Shown here: positions 12,724 through 25,650 of the stretch, one piece after another
How positions within the stretch are numbered: the stretch's first letter is position 1
How the letters are laid out: each line of letters starts with the position of its first letter
Assembly (NCBI GenBank): GCA_003344405.1
Contig: NOWV01000060.1
Coordinates: forward strand, 341,554 to 405,553
DNA length: 64,000 nt
Direction of reading: 5' to 3'
From: Trichoplax sp. H2
Lineage: Eukaryota > Placozoa > Uniplacotomia > Trichoplacea
Translations under genes and position numbers: made by a program
Notes under the pieces: model-generated
The model's input: only the letters and a program-made list of their open reading frames with translations
What the model was told of the DNA's origin: nothing
Database searches by the model: none

Positions 12724-15429
12724 GCGTTAATATGCCCATGTACTAGGTTGTAAAGAAGATCTTTTTGGAATTATAGAAAAATATCTTAGCACCCCTGTAT
12801 ATGAAACTACTGTATAATTTGTAATGCTTTAAGAAATTATCTTGTTGTGGAAAATCAGCTGATCATTGATATCTTTTAGATGCTTTCGAAAATACTGTTA
12901 ATGGAAGTAAGCAACAAACGACGGTCTTGCAATATGCGCCTTAGATAGCATTCTAGTACTGTGCCACTGTTTATCACTCTAGATTACCCTAATTAATATA
13001 CGTGCAGTTCCTATTTCTATTGTGTCGTAATAGTTAGTGTGATGTACAATTGTACAGTCTGTTACACGACAACAGATATTAACAGAAGAAATTGGCGTTA
13101 TATTTTTAGTTTGTCTTCCAGGAAAATTTATTTTATCTATTAATCTTATTAATTGAACAGGCCTAACTTGCTGATTTCCATAAAAAATTTTAAGTACCAA
13201 TCTACTGTATCTTTAAGATCTTATCGACTATGGGTAAGATAAATGTAAGTTACAAAAATTAGGAAAATTTGCTGGTAAATATTCCTTGCATCAGGTAATC
13301 TGATTTTCACCTAAATTATATTCATGACTAGACTCAGCTGTAATATTTACTACAATACATAATATTACAGTGGCAAATAATAAACGATTGGCAATAAACA
13401 TTATGTGAACTAACGGTTATTCCTCTTATTTCACAAATTATTGTGAATTCTTGTATGTATTAATGGTAATGTTAAATTTATGATACTGTCGTAAATCAAA
13501 TATGAACAACATGTCAATGGCAATCAACGACTTAGTAGGATCTGTACCGTTAAACTATACGAGATGTAAAAATCCAGTACACCGTATTCTTGCTACAATC
13601 AACTAAAATTATACCATTTTTTCCTGATGTTATCTTGCTAGCTAAAATTTAGACAATATTCTATTGAACAGAGCAACTATAAATTAGATCTAGTTACGAT
13701 TTCATTACTAATACGTAGCTACAACAAGGCAGATAATGACATTGCCAACTGAAGCCCTGTGACTAGATTTTATATTCCGAGTTTACAGAAAATAACACGA
13801 ATTCTGTTCGGGATTTAGTTTGTCCCCTACTTAAGGCTATATCTTAGCATTTGATCTCACCTCTAGCGAGCGTATAGAGAATTTAAATTTTTCCCGAGTT
13901 ATTATTAAACACGTACAGTATAATTGCACATTCCCTACTGTATTTAACAATACTCAGAACTTTATTCTTCGCATTTTCTTATTAAATACACTGTACGAAC
14001 GGAGTAGTTACTGAAAACCTAGATAAAAATATCTATGGCACCAAAGCATATAATTAATAGCTTGCGTGTCTTCTAGAATTAAAAATAATTACCTTCAGGC
14101 AAAATTCTCATGCTAGTCAGATACGTATAAGAACAATGCAGAGGATTTATCAATGTTATTAGTAATTTTAAAGCACGAATTAGGATTAATTGCAGGAATT
14201 ATTTTCATTATTAATAGCAAATAATATTTACGTAATATCGTAGAATTTGAACTGTAGATGATAATAGATCAATTTATTTATTTATTTCAAACTCTTCTTC
14301 GCTCAAAATGATAATTTAATACATATGCTACGTAACGAGAGTATCATTTAAATTTATTGATTACAATTACTGACACACAATCTGTTAAATGCATAGTCTG
14401 CTCCTCCTTCAGCTAATTTAATCTTCTTATAAATTACATACTTGTAAGTAGTCTAATCACGTTAGCAAATGTGGTAGTTAAGCTTAATTTCTGCCAGTTA
14501 GTTAGATACTTCATAAAAAGACTTAGTGAAGGTTTCAAATTAAGCTCTTACAGTAAATATACTGACTTAGAAGTTAGAAGTGCAGCTTAAACCTATCCAT
14601 TTGACCTACGGACAAATCGTACTAAAGGGAAGTGCTGCATGTTAGCAATACCAATTTCTGAAATTATCTTAGTCGATTTATTAAAGCTCAAGTAAATCAT
14701 TCTAAGGAATAAAATAGGACGATATCCCTTTCTTGTTCATTTGTTTTGATTTTACAATCTTACCGGAATGCTTTCATGCTAAAATGATAGTTTTCGTTCA
14801 ATATTATTTTGATTATATTTTATTGGATTAATGTTAATCTAAATTATAATTCATCACTATTTCCCAGTCATAAGTTTGACTCGTATACTAATTTCTTAAA
14901 ATCTAAAGATCTTATGGCAAAGTAAGCTATGCTAATTAATTACTAAGATTAAAATCGATCGTTTTTTTCACATTAGCTTATTTATAATGACAATATCTGT
15001 AAGCTAGCTAGCAGCATAGAAATAAAATCTAATCCTTAATTTACTTCAGGAAGATCTAGATAGCATCTTGTTGTTAGAATCAGTATTATACTATACGCTT
15101 TGTCACTTTCTGTCCGTAAGATCTGTGATCTAACGAGAGGGCTTATTTATATCCATTTACAATAAGCTATCAGACTTCGAATTCCATTACAAGGAAATGA
15201 TGATTTAGTCCATTTTGAAGAAATTATCTCGGTACAAGATCTAACGCTATCATTATATTCTTAATAGACATTTAATAACTGATTGCTAGTTTTAATCTTC
15301 TTACCAAAACTGAAAAATCATTGTATTGCCAGTATTTTCATTTAATTGATGATTGCATGTTCTAATATGCAGCATATTAATGCAGACATGTAAATATGAA
15401 ACAAGTTTAAATTTTATTATATATTGAGC
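12724..15429. other. intergenic spacer between gene 2 and pseudogene A
   Basis: AT-rich spacer with no recognisable gene. I looked for relics of transporter exons 1 and 2 that would belong to the downstream pseudogene and did not find any. Single words such as TACTGTA and its complement recur. Confidence 0.5.
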
Positions 15430-16620
15430 ATGGATTCCTTACGAAATACTAGAATCTAGTCTGTTCCAAAATAACTCAATTCCGCTTCTATGAACGTATT
15501 TTGAACTTTCTCCTTTCATTTGCACTACTGATGTCTTGCGAGAACCCTGCGATTGCTGGCTTATTCATATCTTATTCCCATCCATCCAATACTACTGTGA
15601 CCTCAAGTTATCCAAGGTAGCAGATAATAAACCTTGCATCTATTACAAAAGCGATAAACTTGGTATATATTTGTACACATATCTAAATAGGTAATCATTA
15701 TATTTCACAAAATTGTAACTCAATTAACTTTAACTGCCGCATATAATATCAAATGACATTACGATCAAAATTTATTTAGCCCAGTATGCGAAGATAATGG
15801 TATCAGCTATTCTATTAGAGAAAATTTTTAGACTTTATTAATGATATTAAAGGTGGTGTTGAATTCTGTAGTAATAGAGCTGACAAAGCTGAGTTTTTCC
15901 CTTCCGTGAAAGTAATATAAGGAGAACTTAGGAAATAATGAATAATGTTGCAATTTATAATTTGGTTAATACGGGTATAGAATTATTCCAGATGCAGCTG
16001 CATTAGCTCTATTGATAAGAATATTGTTACTTATGGAATATGCCAAGCTAAAATTACTCTCTCATATATCTTTTGATAATTGGAATTACGATTATGGTTG
16101 CCCTAACATTTTTATCCTTTTCTCCTACATTAACCGAGTTACTAAGGTAAATTAGATCGATAATTACACTATTTGTTTATGGAAAACCATTAACAGTTTA
16201 ATCCCAATTTTTGCAGTAACGCTAGATATTACATTAATATCATAGTGTATTAAGTTCTGACAAATATGTAGTTGTTATGGTTATCGGCTATTTATCAACT
16301 TAGGAATATAACTGAAAGCCAAAGAACTTTTGGAATGGGTGTCCATGGATTAGTATATATGGATTATAAGGAGAACTACTCAGTTCAACTATTTTTGGAT
16401 ATGCTATAGATGCCTCATGTTCATTGTAGAACGAGCAATGTCACGAAAGACAATTTTACTGGCGATATAGCAATTGCAGATTATCAATATATACATATTC
16501 ATTTTAGTTATTACTTGAAAAAGCCTTAATTAAGCTATCTATTCATTTCTATGGTACTTTCATAGGAAACAAGAAAGGATTTAGAGTATAACGAGATTGT
16601 AGGTGAAATAGTAGACAGTC
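15430..16620 (+). pseudogene. OATP/SLCO pseudogene A (exons 3-6 only)
   Basis: A decayed transporter copy retaining recognisable relics of exons 3 (about 15430-15616), 4 (about 15700-15826), 5 (15981-16146) and 6 (about 16304-16620), in order and on the same strand as its neighbours. The relics are closest to gene 3. In exon 3 the conserved KRW tryptophan codon is now TAG. In exon 4 the frame reads NIK-stop, and the first three Kazal cysteine positions are lost (tyrosine or stop codons), although the later SPVC is still visible. Exon 5 is 166 bases instead of 167, so it has a net one-base deletion, and it reads into tandem stops in its membrane segment. Exon 6 has further stops. Exons 1 and 2 are absent, so this is either a partial duplication or the product of a later deletion. 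It is not expected to make a transporter. Confidence 0.88.
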
Positions 16621-19339
16621 AGAATAAATAAATGGTCGCGTAAATGCGGAAGAATAGGATTGCAATACAAATCAGATCTGAAGTTAGATCTGACATAGCA
16701 TGTAGTACTTAATTTTATAGCGCAAGTTTAAGTAAAGAATATTAAGTTATATCAGGTGCTAACAGTATAATATTATAGTTTCCTAGCATCAGCAGCGTTT
16801 GCTTGTAAACTTTAGATGTAAATTCTGGATAACCAGCATAATTTAGAAACTTATGGTATACGTTATGGTACGAATACTATCATTTTAAAATAATATTTTA
16901 CCGGTATTTAAGGTTTCTATCTTATAATATCTAAATAAATACTCTCCTTTACGCAGTTAAATCTCATAAATTCTCTTACTAAAACAAATTAGAATTGTAT
17001 AAGTCTTGATACTGTATAAATTTGTGTAAAGCTAACTGAAAGATACTGCAAATTAGGAAATGGAACTATTACTGATATATATCTTAATGCATAAATTTTC
17101 AAAATATAGGTTACAACCGAAAATGATAATCCAATAAATTAGTAATCAGATCGATAAAAACTGATGCTTTACTGTTGTAGATCATACTAAATAGAAGAAA
17201 AACCTGTGATTAGAAAGATTGAAATGGAAGCATATAAAATTGCCTCCTCATATATCAGTAGCAATTCACTAGCGTGGAGATCTACACAACGTATCATTTT
17301 TAAGCTACTGAGTAAGTATTGATTTGCTGAGGATTACGTAGATGATTCAAAGACCCATGACACCAGCGGATAACTTACTAGTTACCCTGATCTCGATATT
17401 TAATTAGCGAACAAAATACATAGAGAAATGCTTAGGCTAGCATAACTAACTTCATACCAGCTAAGATAGCATAGCTAATATCATTAAGCGTAGACAGTTT
17501 TAATTATTGCTTTAGGAATTTTTTTTAACGTTTATGAGAGCCTTCTAAAATTGACGTTTCATGTTCTCTGTGCAGCAGACTAAAATTTTGGATATCATGA
17601 CTATGGTAAAAGATATACTCAATATGGGTAGAATAAATTCCTAAGTAGCCCCTAATGGCAATACAATATGCAATGACCTTTGCTTTTTAATGTAAACTAT
17701 TGCAATTTAAATCTACATGACTATATTGCTGCCACTTTTGTAACACAGAAACTGCTTTCAATGACAGTTAAGCACTGACACCAGTCTTCATTAAGATCAA
17801 AACTAGAACTTTCTTTATTATAAAAGCAACTCGATTTTATACCTTCTATCTATTTGTGAGATGCTACAGCATATATATTTATACATGGAAGTTAAATTAA
17901 TACGAATAATTAATTAATATCGGCAGTTGTATATTCTTAGATTTAAATTAGCATAACTTTAAGCTTTACTTTAAAATACGTTAGAGCACGTATATAACAT
18001 AAGATTAACAATGATTAGAACATGATTTAACCTTTTTAACTCTTCTATAAACTAGGTATCTAACCAATGACTAACAATCTACATACAGTATACAGTATAG
18101 CATAACTTGTTGCGATGCTAGTGCCATGAAGCAATGTCAATTACATTGCAGATATACAGTTTGATACTCCACATAGTAAGGTTTTCATCAAGTAGTGATA
18201 AAAAATGGAAATATTAATTTAATTTAAAGAATTTAAAGACCGCCCTTATTCGAAGAAGAGATGGTATTTTAAACGTTAATACTTTTTTACAGTTGCTTGC
18301 AACAATGCCTCAAGTCAAAGCTCATAATGCAGCGTTAACTGTTTTAAAAGTGACTTCTTACCAATGGTTAAGTACCTGCATCATTCTTATCAACTATACT
18401 AATTAGGAATTTGCTGAAGATATTCGATCACCTGATTTGCAATCAGCAGTTAAGGTGGTAATAAAACCCTTCAATGACCCTATAACCTTATTTTACCTAT
18501 TAGCATAATCAATCATGGCAATTGGTTGTTAAGCAGAGCTAGAAAATAATATATTCCTGACTAATCAAACAAGACTATTTACTATTATACTATTATATAG
18601 TCAGCTCATTAAATCGTATTGTCAGACGAACGATTAAAATCAGTCTAGATATATAGTTCAGTTACAAGGAATTCTAAATCATCAATCAATACAGCGACTA
18701 GATAAGTGTTATCAACAGCTAGATAACTATTTCATCAAATAGCAGGGATATCTTGATCACTGTAAAAGTACTAACGCCTTGAAAAACTCGCCAGTGTTGC
18801 ATATTAAAAGTATATAAACAACAACTTATAAGTTTTAAAGGTCCGTCATATATGAAATAGGATATTTTATAATCCAAGAAGTTACTACACAGCGAACATA
18901 GAACGTTACATAAAGATTGATTAGCGTACTCATATGAATGCTGGTATCCACTTTATCTCTCCTAAATTTATAAAATCCATCTTGAAATAAATTATCCATG
19001 AAGAGTTAATAATTAAAGCCGGAGTACAATAAGGATTGCCCCCTGTATGAATGCCAAATTATGCTACGTCATTTAAATATATAATGACTGCTAAACAATA
19101 ATGTTAAAGACTATTAATAAGGCAGTAGCAGAAGAGTAAAAGTCTTTACTCTAGCTATTTCGAGAGAATCAAGATCGTATCCTGCTACTAGAATTTATAG
19201 GTAAACATCCAATTTCATTAATTTTATACTACTATGAAACAATGCTTCCTGGAATGTATCTGCAATTTTATTGTTTTTCTATCCATGCTAATTAAATAAT
19301 CATTTTTGATGCCGCTTTACCTTTTTTGCTGGTATAATT
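16621..19339. other. intergenic spacer downstream of pseudogene A
   Basis: AT-rich spacer with stops in all frames and no recognisable coding sequence or structural RNA. Confidence 0.5.
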
Positions 19340-20040
19340 TACCTATGATAGCATTGCTACATGTATCAAAATCTAGACTGATAATCCTCCTGTTAACAGA
19401 CTACGTAAAGTACAAATTGTAAAGACAGCTGTAAATTTAAAATCTGAAAGCTCAAAATTAATAGTAACATAAAAATTTTTCATAGATGCTTAATGTAATT
19501 ACTTTAATTATAGAGCAGTTTACGTCTTACACGAAATAGAAAAGTATTCATATTTATGGTCGTTTAACAGTTTACGCTTTGAAGTTATTTTCGTCGATTT
19601 AAGAGATAATTTGAGGACATTTATACCCTTTTCTTTGCTTTCATATATAATATTTCTTTCTCCTAATATTTTCTGTTATACAGTAGAATGTAATACAACC
19701 AATTACTTACGATACCACTACTACATGTATCAAGGCATAGACTATATAATTACTAATCCTCATGTCAATAAACTAGATGAACTATAAATTGTAAAGGAAC
19801 GACTGTAAATTTAAAATCTGAAAGCCCAAAGTTAATGCTAACTTACATATTTTGCCATAGATGCCTAATGCAATTCCGCTTACTATAAATCAGCTTACAT
19901 TTTACATGAAATAGCGAAGTATTCGTTATTTTCGTGGATTTGAGAGATAATTTGTAGACATTTTATCCATTCAACTTTGCTCTCATTGTACCTTTTTAAT
20001 GTACCTATCAATAACATTTCTTTTTCCTAATATCCCACAT
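19340..20040. repeat. diverged tandem duplication (period about 370 bp) abutting gene 3
   Basis: Two copies of one segment lie head to tail: about 19340-19680 and about 19710-20040. Matching words include CTACATGTATCAA, CTGTAAATTTAAAATCTGAA (19430 and 19803), CATAGATGC, GAAATAG and AGAGATAATTTG in the same order, with substitutions and small gaps between them. The second copy ends about 70 bases before the gene 3 start codon, so the duplication covers the likely promoter and 5' untranslated region. Confidence 0.85.
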
Positions 20041-20110
20041 CTAGAGAGCAATATAAGACCGAATTTATGCAGTTAAGTCACAATATAATTTCAAACTTGC
20101 GGAATACACC

Positions 20111-23100
20111 ATGAAATCTCCAAAGGATAGCGACGATTTGGATAGAAATCAATCCAATGAAAGTAACTCGAGTCGAGTTGATGATCAACAAGTACAAAAA
20201 GCATCAACAAGATTGGGTTATTTTAACTATAGGCCGGATTACTTGCAACGTTTTAACACACCACGTTGGCTATTAGCGGTATTATGCCTTTATGTAACAG
20301 CAATCAATGTCTCACTATTGGGGTTTCGCGGTGTTGTTGTGCCACAAATTGAGAAGCGATTTAATATGACTTCTACCTTTATTGGTACAATTATGAGTTC
20401 TGTCGATATTGCTAACGGAGTTAGTGGTATTTTGTTAACTTACTATGTTGGACAACGCCATAAAAGCAAATGGATTGGCTACGGAATTATTAGCTTTAGT
20501 GTTGGCTCTTTCGTATTGCTAATACCACATTTTATAGCTGGCTCGTACTACTATGGAGATATAACTATTAATAATTCTTCACAAACCAATATTCTATGTA
20601 GAAGTCATTCCGTCAATGCTTCCCATGCTTTTTGTAATAATATAGCTCATCAGAGTACACCGTGGGTTTATCCATTAATATTTATTGTGGGTCTCACATT
20701 ATGTGGTATCGGGTTTAGTATTGAATACAATGTGGGTTTAGCTTTCATCGATGAGAACGTTAGCCCAACTATTTCGCCATTATATATTGCTATTTTTCAT
20801 ATGATGGCTGTATTAGGACCCACACTAGGCTATGTTGTGGGCGGAATCTTTAGCAATATATACATTGATTGGCCAGTTGTTCCAAAAGGTATGAATGCTA
20901 TTATAGCATACATTAGTTAAAGCTGTTCTAGAGTTAAATAGTACATGTCTAATAATAAGATTTGGTTGACTAATTTAAACATATCTAGAAAATAACACGT
21001 AAAATAACTAATGCGCAATAATATAATTACTAATTTAGCAAATGCTAGTATTGTGCTTTAATCGATTTACTAAAGATTGTAAACTTTATTTTAATTCTTT
21101 TAAATTATTTCTAATTCCCTCCAGTTTATAAAATTGTATATACGAAGTTTCATTGACTTATTCGCAAATTTCAACTGGAATGAACAGAATATTAATATTA
21201 AATGAAATGCTTAATTTCTACAATTTAATAAATCTAAATTGTTTACTGTAAATTGGATACAGACTTGAATTCTAGTGATCCTCGATGGATTGGTGCTTGG
21301 TGGCTAGGGTATTTAATTGTCGGATGCATCACCTTGGTATCATCAATTTTCATCTTTGCATTCCCCTATCACTTGCCTACTTATCAAAAAAGTAGAATTA
21401 AAAGACTTATTCAATCAAAATCGACTAATAAACCTGTAGATGACAGTCAGTATGGTAAACGTTGGGCTGATTTTCCGCGTGCTTTCTATAACGTTGTCAG
21501 CAATCGAATATTTTTACTAGCAGTTGCTGGCATAAGTATCGACCAAGTTCTAGTTATTGGCTTTTCCACTTTTTTACCTAAATATATTCAATCGCAAAGT
21601 GGAGCATCTTTACTAACAGCAACGACAATCTCTGGTACAACTGTTGTCATTAGTGCAGGTATTGGACAAATCTTGGTAAGACCCTTCAAAAATAGACTAT
21701 CTAAAAATTTACAATCTTGTGATCTTTCCGCATATTATATATATCTGTAAATTATTATAGTAGTCGATGCAGTGTATAGAATCGTTTCTTTTACCCTATA
21801 TTAAGTGAATACAGCATCCATAAGAAATATTTTTGTATCGATATTAAAATTGATGTGGATTTTGTCTACATAATCATCTATATCGAATATTCTATCGCTG
21901 TATAGATTCTCCGACATTAATACATATGTAGGATAGCTACTAGTGATCACCCTAAATTAAAGCAAAATTCAGCAACGATAGACCAAAAGACAGTCTCAGA
22001 ATATTTTTAATAGAGCCATATTCTCATAAATTAATTTTCATTTTAGAGATAGAAAATGCGCGAGAATTATTTAGAACAAGATATTTGAGATTAAGCATAA
22101 CCCTTTATAGTGTCGTGCTGTATGAGTATTTACTTTGACTGAAATGAAATTTAAAATGGCCAGAATGTTCAATTTATCCAGTTGATGATTGGATATGTCT
22201 GAGTTAAGCGAAATCAATGCAAACTGCCATGTATCATTCTAATACCTTTATTAGGGTGGATTCATTACAAAGCGCTGGAATTTAGTGGGCTCTAAAATAT
22301 CCAAATTTTGCTTCTTTGTCTGTATTATGAGTTCCCTTTCCACGTTTGTACTACTCATTTCTTGTGATAATCCTAAAATTGCTGGTTTATTCGTGCCATA
22401 TCCTCATTCATCTAACGTTACTATGAGTTCAAAATCTCTCAGGTATGTTAGGATATTAGAATTCATTTCATTATAGAGTATGCCTGCGATTTATTAGGCT
22501 GTATATAATCTGCCGCTATTAATACATACATGCAAAAATTCTTATTAACAGAATGGTGAACCCTATTACTCCATTAGTAGCTTGCAACGCCAAATGCTAT
22601 TGTGACCAAAATCTATTTAGTCCTGTCTGTGGAGAAAATAGCATCACTTACCAGTCTCCTTGTCATGCTGGGTGTAATATCACAATTAGCAATGGCAATA
22701 TAATTAATACAGTAAGTTCCGTAAAGAAACTAAGCATCAGTTCTATTATTACGATTAAAGATATTATTGTCTCTATGCAAGAATAGAATGAATAAATTGA
22801 TAATTAGAAATAGTATATCCAAGTATTAAGAATGATTATCATCACTAATAACATGAACGTTTTACAATTATCATATATAGAATTACTCTAGATGTAGCTG
22901 CATAAACTCTGGCAGCGAGAACATTGTTTCAACTGGAGCATGTTTAAGCCAAACCTGTTCCCTGATATATCCTTTAATAATTGGAATTATGATTATGGTT
23001 TTCACCACGTTCTTATCTTTTACACCTACGTTAACCGTAGTATTAAGGTATATTACAATTAAAAATATGCTACTTAATCACAAATTGATTTCGTACTTAA

Positions 23101-23615
23101 AATACAAATCTAACCACCATCTTATCATTCGATATCAATGTTTGTATGATACAATCCTATTGTCAATCATTTATCAACATAGGAGTATTCCTGAGAGTCA
23201 AACGACGTTTGGAATGGGCGTTGAAGGGGTAATATATCGAATATCAGGTGGATTACTTGGTCCAGTTATATTTGGATATGCTATGGATAGTTCATGCTCG
23301 TTGTGGAATGAGCAATGTGACCAAAGACAATTTTGCTGGCGATACGATAACCAAAAACTAGCATTATACATATTTTACATTGCTCTTGCTTGTAAATGCC
23401 TTAAAGTATTTATTTATGCAATGTTATGGTACTTTCATCGCAGAGAAGAAATGCATTCTGCTGGTAAAATAGATGCAGAAGAAAAGGAAAAATCTTCATT
23501 AGCAAATGGCAACAACGAAAAGAACGGATTGGGATCTACAGTTGAACCTAAAATTAGTTCTGAAAGAACAACTGCCGCTGTAGTTTATGCATTTCCTCTA
23601 GAAACTCAAGTTTAA
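20111..23615 (+). CDS. SLCO-like: OATP/SLCO-family organic anion transporter (array gene 3)
   Basis: Six coding exons: 20111-20888, 21263-21675, 22255-22442, 22552-22711, 22881-23047 and 23183-23615, giving 712 residues; junctions are GT-AG and in phase. Predicted 12-segment organic anion carrier of the plasma membrane. Seen: a short polar N-terminus of about 36 residues; GYFNYRPDYLQ leading into the first membrane segment; the RFNMTS sequon loop; the signature DPRWIGAWWLGY at about 265-276; and a Kazal-like loop at about 471-501 (ACNAKCYC, PVCGENSITY, SPCHAGC). Exon 5 begins NYSRCSCIN. The last exon has FGMGVEGVIYRI and FCWRYDN. The tail ends LETQV, a possible PDZ ligand matching gene 2. Its upstream region is tandemly duplicated, and pseudogene A is its nearest relative. 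The start ATG has a CACC context just before it. Confidence 0.94.
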
Positions 23616-25600
23616 AATATACGATCAATATGAATATGTACGCATTCATAGATAGTACAAGAACATTATTATAATTTTTTCAACGATCGTCATAGTGTTA
23701 GCTAGAACATAACTGTAGCTTGGTAATATTAATAAATTTTACAGGTCACGCTACTACATATTTTTAACTTTTAGTGCAATTTCGCTTTAAGATAGCTGAA
23801 ACATTTATACGCTTTGCAACTAATAAATTTAAGAAAGATGCGATATAATATCTCCCTCTTAAATGTAATTTATCAAAGATTTAACTAGATATGGTACCTT
23901 ACTCCTAAAGTTAGCATCTTTAGCTAGCGCAAATCGCTATTTTGCATACAGCTTAAATTAAATAGTACCATATATACTAAGCAATAATAAATTTGTATCG
24001 TGTAAATTGAACACGAATTTTCATGATCATCAACCGTTCTAAATAGTTTTTGAGCTATCTGAAGAGTTTATTTAAGCCTTCTTAAGAAGTGAAAACATGA
24101 GGTTATGAGTATTGGCTTAAATATACGAATATTATTTACGACTACATCTGTTTATATCGTATAACAGTAGGCGTTCTCACTATCCTTAATGTTTCGATAT
24201 TACTCTACGGTCCATAATGTTAAACCTATGAGAGGAAAATTATTACTGATTTTAGTAGACGGATCAATTTTTCAATTGTAGACATTTTTGGGGGGACATC
24301 ATTCGTATCAGCTAAAGGTAATAAATTTTCCAACATTGTACAACTGCAGATTATGCTATTCTATGTATACCGCAACATGCTACTGATACTAAAGTAATTA
24401 TTCCTTCTGAAATGGCTATTCTTAATCATGCAATCACAGCATTTCATCATGATAATTGAGAATATAGTAGTCCATCATCAATTCATCTATTGCCTTACAA
24501 ACTCGAAATATGTCTTATAATCCAATTTATGCAGTAGATAAAATAATTTAATTTAATTTGGAGAATAGCGTCTACATCTTACGGAAGACAACAAACTCCT
24601 TCGAACATAGGACTACAAGGTATTCCATATACCACAGATACAATAAACTGTGAAACCATGTTAATAACTCAAATACTATTAAGCAAGTCAAAATTGTTTA
24701 AAAATCAGAAGCAAAAATACGAATTAGCAGTGTCTGTAAGTACTATACAATGGAGCTTTGCGTAACTGGCACCGACAATAGCCCATTAGTATTATATGAA
24801 TGTAAAAGCTTCGTTGTAATCTATCAAAAGCATAATTTTTAAGTATCAAGAATACTATAAATCATCAATAATATTGAAGCAGCTGATTTTAAAGCTTTAA
24901 GTGCCTAGATAAAGCAAATATTTAACTTTATTGGAGAGTTAAAATAGCATTTTTACAGCATTTAATAAAATTGAGGAATCTTTAAGACGGTATTTGATCA
25001 TTACATAGAAGAAGGCCAATAGCTTCTAAGAATTACAAATAAGTCGCAAAAATACTAACAAGATCCAAATACTCGTATGTGTATTTAAATTGGAAGGTGA
25101 TCAAGTAAACCGGCTCTAAAACGATCATTAGCAACTGTAGAAACTCAGAATTCCTCACTGGCAATCGGCTAGAAGATACACTAAGCTACTCCGTTGTAAG
25201 CATCGTTTGAAGTGTTGCTGTTAGAAAGTTTGAAATCTTATTACACTTAAGGTTTATTATTAATAAATTACCTTACAGTAGACAAGATTATTAATCTCCG
25301 ACTCCCTCTAGGGTAAAATTGACATTGTTACCAGAAAATTTATGAAACCTTTGGAAATCGATTGAAACATAAGATGCACATAGGTATGTATAAACACCTT
25401 GTATGCTTTAAATCATAGCTTGCATGGCCGCAAAAATGAAAAACCCGCCCATTTCTATCCTGCAATCAACTACAATACATTTTCCATAAATGCAATATGG
25501 CAATTATTTACTTAGTAAGATTCAGACGCGTAATTAGATTACAGCTACAATATCAGAAGAAATAGCAGCAATATAATTTACGCTAGCATATTTATATGCT

Positions 25601-25650
25601 TAACCTTTTCTTGACCTTTCCCGTAAGAAGCGATGAACCTAGGCACATAT
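25601..25650. repeat. dispersed spacer block, copy 1
   Basis: Contains CTTGACCTTTCCCGTAAGAAG, or in shorter form the TTGACCTTTC core followed by a GAAG word. Similar sequence recurs at about 28811-28855 and 42279-42320. All three copies lie upstream of genes 4 or 5. Similarity extends patchily on both sides, as expected if flanking DNA was copied along with the genes. Confidence 0.55.

Noticed and set aside
24340-24460. Short open stretch that might be a relic of another protein-coding gene
   Set aside because: It reads open for only about 37 codons, is followed by stops in all frames, and resembles nothing I can name.
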